Below are positions 6,430 through 12,422 of a stretch of 16,010 nt of DNA, one piece after another (positions within the stretch are counted from its first letter, which is position 1; the number at the start of each line of letters is the position of its first letter). Source of the DNA: Pseudomonadales bacterium. GTDB taxonomy: Bacteria > Pseudomonadota > Gammaproteobacteria > Pseudomonadales > Azotimanducaceae. A program made the position numbers and the translations under genes. A model generated the notes under the pieces. That model did no database searches. It saw only the letters and a list, made by a program, of their open reading frames with translations, and was not told the DNA's origin. The stretch spans positions 1-16,010 of the forward strand of contig SKXG01000343.1 of the NCBI GenBank assembly GCA_007128525.1, given 5' to 3'.

Positions 6430-9002
6430 CGCTGTTTCTGCTGGCACTCTGGCGCCAGCTCCGGGCGCAGCCTTGGGCCACGGTCTCGGTGGTGCTGGGT
6501 ATCAGTCTGGCGATGGCGTCCGTGGTCGCGGTGCACCTGCTGACCGCGCGTATTGCCACCGAACTGGCGTCGGCCTACCCGGCGTCGCTGGCCGGCCTGA
6601 ACTACCAGTACCGGCAGGCGGCGCTGACCGAGCAGGATTATTTCGACCTGCGAAAGCGCTGGCGTCGGGGCGAGTTGACAGTGGTGCGACGGTCCACCGG
6701 TGAACAATTGAAGGTGTCAGGTCTGGCGCCGCTGATTGAAGGGCAGCGCCGCATTGCAGGCGAAGATTGGACGATACTGGGCTTTGACCCGCTGGCGCTG
6801 CCGGCCACCACCGGGCTGGCGATCAGCGTGCCAGATCTGCTGCTGCGCGATGCGGTGCTGGCGCACCGGGGCAGCGGTCTGGCGGATGGTGACCGGTTAC
6901 AGCCGGCAGAGGGACCTTTGCTGGCCGTAACCGGGATGTTCGGCGCCGATGATGAACCGGGCCGGCGCTGGCTGCTTGCCGATCTTGTTACTGCTCGGCA
7001 GGTGCTGGGATTGGATCCGATTCAGGTTGATGCCGTGGGGCTGGTGATTGAACGGCCGGTGCCGCAAAGCCTGGCCGTGCTCGACCGCTGGTTTCCGGGT
7101 CTGGCCACGCAGTGGACGGCCAGTGGTCTGGACCTGCAGCTGGATGGTGCACTGTTGCTGCCGTTGGGCGATCAGGCGCAGCGCAGTTTTGTCGACTCGA
7201 TCCTGTTCAATCTGGGCGCCCTGAGTCTGTTGGCGGCGCTGGTCGCAGGTTTTCTCGTCTACCAGAGCGGCGTCAGTGCGCTGCGTCAACGTCTGCTCTT
7301 GTTGACGCGGCTGCGCGCGCTGGGCCTGCCGGAGAGCCTGATTCGTGCGCACCTGCTCGCGGAGGGCCTGCTGCTCGGTTTGCTCGGGGCGCTGTTCGGG
7401 CTGCTGTTTGGCGTGCTGCTGGCGCGCGGCCTGCTGTTGCTGCTCGGTGGTGGTGTGGCGGATGCCTCCGGGCCGGAACTTGGTGCTGTGCCGCTGGAAA
7501 TCTCGCTGGAAGTCGTGCTCAAGGCATTGCTGTTTGGTGCCGGCAGTGCCGTGCTGGGCATCTGGCTTGCGTATCTGCGCGTGGCCCAGCCGTCGGATCA
7601 GCGACCGCGACCAGTACATCGGCAGACCCGGCTGGCGCGGCTGCTCCGCCGGCAAGGGCCTTTTGCCTGGTCTGGCCAGCTGCTTGGTGTTGCGGCAATG
7701 CTGATTGGCTGGGGGTTGCCGGCGACGGGCACACCAGGTGCTTTTCTGGCCATTACCGGCGCAGCACTGCTGGCACTGGGCCTGTTGCCTGTGCTGCTGC
7801 AGGCGGGCAGTGGGGGCCTTTTGCGGATCAGCCGGGTTGGTGCTTTGCGCTGGCTGCTGAACCTGCGGGAACTGCGAGCGACGCTGCCGGATGTGCAGGC
7901 TGCCGGCGGCGCCTTGATGCTGGCTCTGGCTGTGGCCATGGGCATCGGCCTGATGGTTGGGAGCCTGCGCGACAGCTTCGCTGAAATGCTTGATCAACGT
8001 CTGGCGGCCGGTTTGGTCGTGCAGTCCTCTGCAGGTTTTTCGGTAGCCGAGCGGGCGCACGTGGTCGACCACCCGGCTGTGGATGACGTACGGTTCTACG
8101 CCGACATGGATCTGGTGTTGCAGGACCCGGACAGCGCTGCCGGTCCGCAACTGGTACGGGCACAGGTGTCGCAGCTCGATGCCTGGGAGTTGGCCCGCTA
8201 TGGCCTTGCGCCAGCCGGTGACCCAGCCAGTGAATCAGCGCGGCCCATTGTCGCCATCAGTGAGCCGCTGGTCCGGATGACCGGCCTGCGTCCGGGTCAG
8301 CAGGTGACGCTGACGGCTGTCGACGGCGATGGGCAGATTGTGGCCGAGGTGTTGGGCGTTTTTCGCGACTATGGTGCGGCCCGGCCGCGGGTTCTGTTGG
8401 ATCGCGAGACCGCGGTTACGGCAGGGCTGCTTCCGGCATCGCCGGCACTACCGGAACAACTGTCGCTGCAGCTGGCGCCAGACGCTGACGTTGAGGCGCT
8501 GCGCACCTGGCTGAGCGGGCAGGGCTGGCGCACGCAGAGCATGCCGGAAATTCGGGCATTGTCCGAGCGCATCTTTGACCGCACGTTCCGGATCACCGAT
8601 GCGCTCGCTATGTTGGCGCTGTTGGTTGCGGTGGTTGGCCTGTATAACGCCCTGACGGCGCTGCAGCTCAAGCGAACGCAGGAGCTGCGTCTGCTGCACG
8701 GCATGGGGATGGGCGACTCGGCCTTGGCCAGCCTTTGCCTGACCCAGGCATTGTTGCTGGCCGCACTGCTGGCGTTGATGGCGCTGCCACTGGGTCTGGC
8801 GATTGCCTGGCTGCTCGGTGAGCTTGTCAATCCGCGGGCGTTCGGTTGGTCCATTCCTTTGACATTCAATATGGCGCCGCTGCTCTGGCCGGTCGTATTG
8901 GCGATGCTTGCGGCAGTGGCCGGCGGCCTGCTGCCGGCGCTCAGAGCCGTGCGGCTGGCCAGCGGCCAGGACGGCGCCGCTGGGCGTCTGGGGGAAGCAT
9001 GA
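6426..9002 (+). CDS. FtsX-type ABC permease, fused double-length
   Basis: An 858-aa membrane protein with about ten predicted helices, near residues 12-34, 258-282, 313-342, 363-385, 417-436, 438-460, 490-517, 724-746, 771-799 and 815-842. Two large non-membrane, probably periplasmic domains lie between helices 1 and 2 (about 40-250) and between helices 7 and 8 (about 520-715). This is the 4-helix FtsX/MacB layout repeated twice with an extra helix pair in the middle, so the protein looks like two permease halves in one chain. The late segment (about 724-858) is the best FtsX match, with LKRTQELRLLHGMGM after helix 8. The start is GTG at 6426, overlapping the ATPase stop; its own stop overlaps the next gene by ATGA. 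It probably works with the ATPase and the following lipoprotein. LolC/E, MacB and AttF/AttG are related; which function applies is undecided. Confidence 0.9.
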   Translation: MTLFLLALWRQLRAQPWATVSVVLGISLAMASVVAVHLLTARIATELASAYPASLAGLNYQYRQAALTEQDYFDLRKRWRRGELTVVRRSTGEQLKVSGLAPLIEGQRRIAGEDWTILGFDPLALPATTGLAISVPDLLLRDAVLAHRGSGLADGDRLQPAEGPLLAVTGMFGADDEPGRRWLLADLVTARQVLGLDPIQVDAVGLVIERPVPQSLAVLDRWFPGLATQWTASGLDLQLDGALLLPLGDQAQRSFVDSILFNLGALSLLAALVAGFLVYQSGVSALRQRLLLLTRLRALGLPESLIRAHLLAEGLLLGLLGALFGLLFGVLLARGLLLLLGGGVADASGPELGAVPLEISLEVVLKALLFGAGSAVLGIWLAYLRVAQPSDQRPRPVHRQTRLARLLRRQGPFAWSGQLLGVAAMLIGWGLPATGTPGAFLAITGAALLALGLLPVLLQAGSGGLLRISRVGALRWLLNLRELRATLPDVQAAGGALMLALAVAMGIGLMVGSLRDSFAEMLDQRLAAGLVVQSSAGFSVAERAHVVDHPAVDDVRFYADMDLVLQDPDSAAGPQLVRAQVSQLDAWELARYGLAPAGDPASESARPIVAISEPLVRMTGLRPGQQVTLTAVDGDGQIVAEVLGVFRDYGAARPRVLLDRETAVTAGLLPASPALPEQLSLQLAPDADVEALRTWLSGQGWRTQSMPEIRALSERIFDRTFRITDALAMLALLVAVVGLYNALTALQLKRTQELRLLHGMGMGDSALASLCLTQALLLAALLALMALPLGLAIAWLLGELVNPRAFGWSIPLTFNMAPLLWPVVLAMLAAVAGGLLPALRAVRLASGQDGAAGRLGEA

Positions 9003-10225
9003 TGCGCATCCTGATCAGCCTGGGCGTGATGCTGTGCCTGATGTTGACGGCCTGTGCTGAGCCGCCGGAGGACTTCAGCGGCGGATTGCGCGTAGACTTG
9101 CTGCTGGCCGACGATCCCGACGCCGATCTCGATAGATTTGCGCGTGCTGAAAGTCCGCGGCCCTATGTCTTCCCGCGCGATCATGGCGCCCATCCGGCAT
9201 ACCGCAGTGAGTGGTGGTATCTGACGCTCGATTTGAGGGGCGACGATGGCATCCGGTTTGGGGCGCAGTTCACGCTGTTCCGTCAGGCGCTGGCGCCACC
9301 GGAGGACGTCGAGGAACCGGATTCGGGTTGGCGTAGTGGTCAGATCTATATGGCGCACCTTGCGTTGACAGATGTACGCGCAGGGCAGCACTTCGGCGCT
9401 GAACGCTTTGCGCGCGATCACCCGGAGCTGGCCGGTGTGCGTGACTGGCCCTTTGCGGTCTGGCTGGAGGACTGGTCGCTGAGCTCAGCGGGTGTAAACG
9501 CGATGCAGTTGCCGCCTGTGGTAACTGTGGCACCGGCTCAAGGTGCTGACAGTGCTGAGGGCGCTGACGATGGCGCTGCGGCCGCGGTGCAGATGTTGTT
9601 GCCGCTGTTGCTCGATGCAGCAACTGACGAGTTTGCACTGTCGCTGGTGATCGATGATGGCCGGCCCCTGTTGCTGCAGGGTGACCGGGGATTGTCGGCC
9701 AAAGGGCCGGATCAGGCGTCCCATTATCTGAGCATTACGCGTTTGCAGGCTCAGGGTGAGGTGCGCATCGGTGCGCGTCGCTATCAGGTTGAGGGCCTGG
9801 GCTGGCTGGATCGCGAGTGGAGCACCAGTGTGCTGGGAGAAGCCCACCAGGGCTGGGACTGGTTCGGGCTTCATCTGGCGGATGGCCGTGACCTGATGGC
9901 CTTCCAGCTAAGACGCGATGACGGGGCGCGCGATGAGTTTGATGCGGGCGTCCTTCGTCAGAGCGACGGCAGCTATCGTGCTCTCAGCAAGGAAGACTTT
10001 CGGCTTGAGCCCGTGGGCTGGTGGCGTGATGAGCGCGGTGTGCGGTGGCCGGTGCGCTGGCGTATCCACCTGCATGACAGCGATGAAGTGCTGACCGCCG
10101 AGGCGCTGGTCGATGATCAGCTTATGCGCACGGCGTTCCGGTACTGGGAAGGTCTGGTCGAGCTGCGCGATGCCGAAGGCGAATTGGCCGGCAGTGGTTA
10201 CCTGGAGATGACGGGGTACCGGTGA
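8999..10225 (+). CDS. Lipoprotein of the CrtC/AttH lipocalin-like family
   Basis: A 408-aa predicted lipoprotein: hydrophobic N-terminus with lipobox LTAC, acylated cysteine at C19 and alanine at +2, which predicts outer-membrane sorting. The body matches the CrtC (carotenoid 1,2-hydratase)/AttH family through EWWYLT (71-76), SHYLSITRL (241-249), GLGWLDREWST (266-276), GWDWFGLHLADG (285-296), YWEG (382-385) and GYLEMTGY (400-407). The family fold is two lipocalin-like barrels. A low-complexity A/D/E/G-rich insert lies at about 174-198. I chose ATG 8999, which overlaps the permease stop as ATGA; the frame is open further upstream, but that part lies within the permease gene and lacks a signal peptide. 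With no other carotenoid gene nearby, a hydratase role is unlikely. Coupling to the ABC transporter points to an AttH-like partner protein. Confidence 0.88.
   Translation: MMRILISLGVMLCLMLTACAEPPEDFSGGLRVDLLLADDPDADLDRFARAESPRPYVFPRDHGAHPAYRSEWWYLTLDLRGDDGIRFGAQFTLFRQALAPPEDVEEPDSGWRSGQIYMAHLALTDVRAGQHFGAERFARDHPELAGVRDWPFAVWLEDWSLSSAGVNAMQLPPVVTVAPAQGADSAEGADDGAAAAVQMLLPLLLDAATDEFALSLVIDDGRPLLLQGDRGLSAKGPDQASHYLSITRLQAQGEVRIGARRYQVEGLGWLDREWSTSVLGEAHQGWDWFGLHLADGRDLMAFQLRRDDGARDEFDAGVLRQSDGSYRALSKEDFRLEPVGWWRDERGVRWPVRWRIHLHDSDEVLTAEALVDDQLMRTAFRYWEGLVELRDAEGELAGSGYLEMTGYR
9542..9568 (+). repeat. Three 9-bp tandem repeats coding G/S-A-D/E
   Basis: GGTGCTGAC, AGTGCTGAG and GGCGCTGAC follow each other directly, encoding GAD-SAE-GAD inside a low-complexity linker of the AttH-like lipoprotein. 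A further degenerate unit may follow. The repeat keeps frame, so length changes would be tolerated. Confidence 0.6.
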
Positions 10226-10240
10226 CGCTGAGCTGAGCGT
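10225..10240. terminator. Small hairpin between convergent genes
   Basis: ACGCT-GAGCTG-AGCGT forms a 5-bp stem that starts on the last base of the AttH-like stop codon and ends one base before the stop of the opposing barrel gene. On the plus strand it is followed by TCAAAAGG, so there is no T-run; on the minus strand the stem would lie after the barrel gene, again without a T-run. It fills the entire 15-bp gap, so it may act in both directions, but the evidence is weak. Confidence 0.3.
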
Positions 10241-10933
10241 TCAAAAGGCCCAGGCCAAGCCAAGCGTCCAGTAGTCATCCCTGGAACCAATGGCATTGCG
10301 GCTGTAACTAAAGTCGATCAAACCAGGCCCGAATTCGTAGCGCACACCGGTCTGCCAGCGTGTGCCGCCGCGATGTGTGCCGAAGACCTCGGCGATCAGG
10401 TTCAGGTTCGGTTGCCAGCTGTAATCGCCGCCGATACCCCAGCGCCAGGCATTGGCATCGCGCCGCGCCAGCTCCCAGCCGGCGTTGACGTTGATGATCA
10501 GTGCGTCCTCCGGTTGAAAGCTGACCGGAATGTAACCGTAGACCTCCTGAAACTTTGGCAGCCGGTCACCGAACACGCTGGTCAGCGCCATGCCCCAGCC
10601 AAAGTCACCGGGAATCAGGTCACGCATGATCAGCTTGACGCCGGGTTCAAGAAAACTGGCACGTTCACGGCCGAACATTTCCCGCGTTATACCCAGCGAC
10701 AGTTCCATGTCTTGATGCGGGTTGATGCCCGGGTTGCAGGTTGGCAGCACCGTGACTAGGCGGTTGCTGGGAGTTGTGCGCTGGTACCAGGATTCGATTT
10801 CGCACCGTCCGGCCTCTGGAATATGAATGTCGTCCACTTCGTAATGGCCACCTGCGGCCTGGCCTGGCGGGCTGACCAGCAGGCTGCCCAGGACAAGGCT
10901 GAAGACTACGGACAGGCTGAGTGCAGTGCGCAT
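10241..10933 (-). CDS. Exported protein, probable outer-membrane beta-barrel
   Basis: A 230-aa protein of no family I can name. The N-terminus MRTALSLSVVFSLVLGSLLV is a signal peptide, with cleavage probably near the alanines at 26-27. The mature part has alternating polar/hydrophobic strands (for example GVKLIMRDL, ALIINVNAGWEL, TRWQTGVRYEFG, YWTLGLAWAF) and ends in phenylalanine, the usual last residue of outer-membrane barrels. Length and strand count suggest a small 8-10-strand barrel. Two cysteines (C44, C66) near the N-terminus could form a disulphide. I chose the ATG at 10933 because AAGGA (10940-10944 on the minus strand) sits 6 bases upstream and the signal peptide starts there; a GTG/ATG-type start at 10987 would add 18 residues before the signal. 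It converges on the AttH-like gene and diverges from the PPOX gene. Function is unknown. Confidence 0.75.
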   Translation of the reverse strand: MRTALSLSVVFSLVLGSLLVSPPGQAAGGHYEVDDIHIPEAGRCEIESWYQRTTPSNRLVTVLPTCNPGINPHQDMELSLGITREMFGRERASFLEPGVKLIMRDLIPGDFGWGMALTSVFGDRLPKFQEVYGYIPVSFQPEDALIINVNAGWELARRDANAWRWGIGGDYSWQPNLNLIAEVFGTHRGGTRWQTGVRYEFGPGLIDFSYSRNAIGSRDDYWTLGLAWAF

Positions 10934-11036
10934 ACCGGATCCTTGGTGTGATGCATTCAGGGGAGGCGTGATGACTTCACGCGCCACTTTGAAGTAGGTA
11001 GTGTAACCGAGGCAGGTTTATTGGTCAGGAGTCCCC
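10934..11036. promoter_or_regulatory. Divergent intergenic region with paired 12-bp motif
   Basis: This 103-bp gap separates the barrel gene (-) from the PPOX gene (+). The motif GTGATGnnTTCA occurs twice in direct orientation, at 10948-10959 and 10968-10979, exactly 20 bp apart (about two helical turns). The second copy lies within a dyad, GCGTGA-TGACT-TCACGC (10966-10982). This looks like a transcription-factor target. No convincing -35/-10 pair was found. AGGAG at 11027-11031 is the ribosome binding site of the PPOX gene. Confidence 0.45.
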
Positions 11037-11465
11037 ATGGCGTCGAACCACGTGGTTTCAAATCAGGTCGTGCTGAGTCAGGAGCAGGTGGCATTCTTGG
11101 CGCCACGACAGTTGGCGGTGTTGGCTACAAGCCGGCGTGATGGGTCGCCGCAACAGTCGATGGTGACCTATCTGTACGATGGGGAACACATTCTGGTGTC
11201 TATCACCAAAGACAGGGCCAAGTACGCCAACATCCGGCGCCAGCCCAAGATCTGCCTGCTGGTGCCCGAAGGTCGGCAGCAACTGGTGGTTTACGGTGAG
11301 GCCGAGCTGGTCGAGGGACGTATTCGAGATGAGGGCATACGCGCGATACGGGCCCATCAGGGCAATCCCTTGCCGGATGACTACGACCTTGCCCACTTCT
11401 CCAAACGCCTTGATGAGCTGCGGCGGGTGCTGGTCCGGATCCGCCCGACCAAGGCGCTGGGATAA
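11037..11465 (+). CDS. PPOX-class flavin/F420-dependent oxidoreductase family protein
   Basis: A 142-aa soluble protein with the split-barrel fold of the pyridoxamine-phosphate-oxidase-like superfamily. Recognisable blocks are LAVLATSRRDGSPQQSMVTYLYDGEHILVS (about 26-55), the cofactor-phosphate region TKDRAKYANIRRQPKICLLV (57-76), LVVYGEAELVEG (83-94) and the C-terminal RVLVRIRPTKALG (130-142). This pattern is the one annotated as PPOX class F420-dependent or FMN-binding oxidoreductase. It has no biosynthetic pyridoxine features. The cofactor (FMN, F420 or haem) cannot be decided from sequence; F420 is uncommon in gammaproteobacteria, so FMN is my preferred guess. ATG at 11037 is preceded by AGGAG 5 bases upstream. 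The PAP2 gene follows on the same strand after 84 bp and may be co-transcribed. Confidence 0.82.
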   Translation: MASNHVVSNQVVLSQEQVAFLAPRQLAVLATSRRDGSPQQSMVTYLYDGEHILVSITKDRAKYANIRRQPKICLLVPEGRQQLVVYGEAELVEGRIRDEGIRAIRAHQGNPLPDDYDLAHFSKRLDELRRVLVRIRPTKALG

Positions 11466-11549
11466 AGCGACTGAGCGCCCTGCAGCGTGCCATAAATTCT
11501 TCGACGTACTGTCACTGTAGTGTCATGTACCGGGCGCAAAGTGCGCGCC

Positions 11550-12152
11550 ATGAAACCAGGAAGAAGCCCAGCAAGAAGCATAGATCCAAAAACTGCAACC
11601 TGCCCTGCACAGGCTTGGTTGGATCGTATAGCCCAGGTGGAGTATCAACTCTGTCTGCGGGTCAATCGTCTGAGTCAGCGGACTCTGATCCGGCACGGGT
11701 TTCGGTTCGTGAGTCGGCTGGGGAATGGCCTCTTCTGGTACGCATTGATGTTGTTGTTGCCCCTGACCCATGGCATGCCCGGAGTCGGTGTCAGCGCTCT
11801 GATGTTGATCACCGGTATCTGTGGCTTGCTGCTGTATCGGTACCTGAAGAGCCGGCTCGTGCGGGAGCGACCGTTCATTGCTTGGTCTGCGGACATTCAG
11901 TGCGGAATCCCACCGCTGGATGAATTCAGCTTCCCATCTGGTCACACCCTGCATGCCGTGGCCTTCACCACCATCCTGCTGGTTTGCGTCCCGGTAGTGG
12001 GACTGCTGGTCCTGCCTTTTGCGGTGCTGGTGGCACTGTCGCGGGTTGTGCTGGGTCTGCACTATCCCACCGACGTGTTTGTCGGGGCTGTGATTGGCAT
12101 GGGCGTGGCCACGCTTGTCATGTACGCGTTGCCAGGCCTGATACCGGCCTGA
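11550..12152 (+). CDS. PAP2-family membrane phosphatase
   Basis: A 200-aa integral membrane protein with the full three-part signature of the PAP2/acid-phosphatase superfamily: K100-X6-R107P108 (KSRLVRERP), P129SGH132, and S164R-X5-H171-X3-D175 (SRVVLGLHYPTD). H132 and H171 would be the catalytic histidines. About five hydrophobic segments surround these motifs. Members remove phosphate from lipid substrates such as phosphatidate, phosphatidylglycerophosphate or undecaprenyl pyrophosphate at the periplasmic face; which applies here is not evident. I prefer ATG 11550; GTG 11520 in the same frame would add ten residues, and neither has a clear ribosome binding site. The N-terminal 20-30 residues are polar and basic, so there is no signal peptide. 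The upstream PPOX gene is on the same strand. Confidence 0.88.
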   Translation: MKPGRSPARSIDPKTATCPAQAWLDRIAQVEYQLCLRVNRLSQRTLIRHGFRFVSRLGNGLFWYALMLLLPLTHGMPGVGVSALMLITGICGLLLYRYLKSRLVRERPFIAWSADIQCGIPPLDEFSFPSGHTLHAVAFTTILLVCVPVVGLLVLPFAVLVALSRVVLGLHYPTDVFVGAVIGMGVATLVMYALPGLIPA

Positions 12153-12422
12153 TCACCGAGAAGTTGTATCAGCCCGGTAGCAGGTATAACGCGTCAGATG
12201 TTCAGAGGTACCTTAGTGTTTGAGTCTGCCTTGTCAGGCTATTTTGTGTGCCAGTAGGTATTTTTGGCGATGGTCGGACATCTATCCTGTGTTCGTTTCA
12301 TGGTCAGACTGTCTAGGATTTGCGCCTAAGGGTGATTAAGAAAGGCGTGGCCCTGAGTAGGTACAGAGTAGGAATCTGCAGGTTTCGCTGTGATTCTCGG
12401 AAAAGAATGAAATGGAGGCTCC
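12153..12422 (+). promoter_or_regulatory. 270-bp AT-richer gap with possible terminator and promoter
   Basis: No gene is visible here. The sequence is clearly less GC-rich than the flanking PAP2 and ABC genes. Near its left end is a possible terminator of the PAP2 transcript (12223-12247). The remaining 170 bp must hold the promoter of the propeller lipoprotein gene. TAGGAT at 12314-12319 is a fair -10 candidate with no good -35. CGCCT (12323-12327) pairs with AGGCG (12343-12347) in a weak leader hairpin. GGAGG at 12414-12418 is the ribosome binding site, only 4 bases before the ATG. No known riboswitch consensus was recognised. Confidence 0.4.
12223..12247 (+). terminator. Possible Rho-independent terminator after PAP2 gene
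   Basis: AGTCTG-CCTTGT-CAGGCT forms a 6-bp stem with one G-T pair, immediately followed by ATTTTGT. It lies 70 bp after the PAP2 stop. The stem is short and the T-run broken by G, so it is a weak candidate. Confidence 0.35.

Noticed and set aside
6897..8150. Long open frame (417 codons) on the minus strand inside the permease gene
   Set aside because: Its translation is Q/R/H-rich low complexity, the usual shadow of a GC-rich membrane-protein gene on the other strand. It has no motif or ribosome binding site.
8846..8998. Upstream extension of the AttH-like gene
   Set aside because: It would lie wholly within the permease gene and put 51 residues before the lipoprotein signal peptide. ATG 8999 with the ATGA overlap is better.
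5761..9002. Canonical LolCDE lipoprotein exporter
   Set aside because: The canonical set has two separate permeases of about 400 aa. One 858-aa chain coupled to an AttH-like gene fits an att-type locus better, though a related mechanism is possible.
8369..9421. Long open frame (350 codons) on the minus strand across the permease/lipoprotein junction
   Set aside because: Serine/arginine-rich shadow translation crossing two well-supported plus-strand genes.
8999..10225. Carotenoid biosynthesis gene
   Set aside because: No crt neighbours, a lipobox, and translational coupling to an ABC permease argue against it.
10934..10987. Longer start for the barrel gene at 10987
   Set aside because: It adds a polar 18-residue stretch before the signal peptide and ignores the good ribosome binding site at 10940-10944.
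12153..12422. Riboswitch or small RNA in the long leader
   Set aside because: I compared it by eye with the c-di-GMP riboswitch consensus and looked for other familiar ones; none matched, and the hairpins present are weak.
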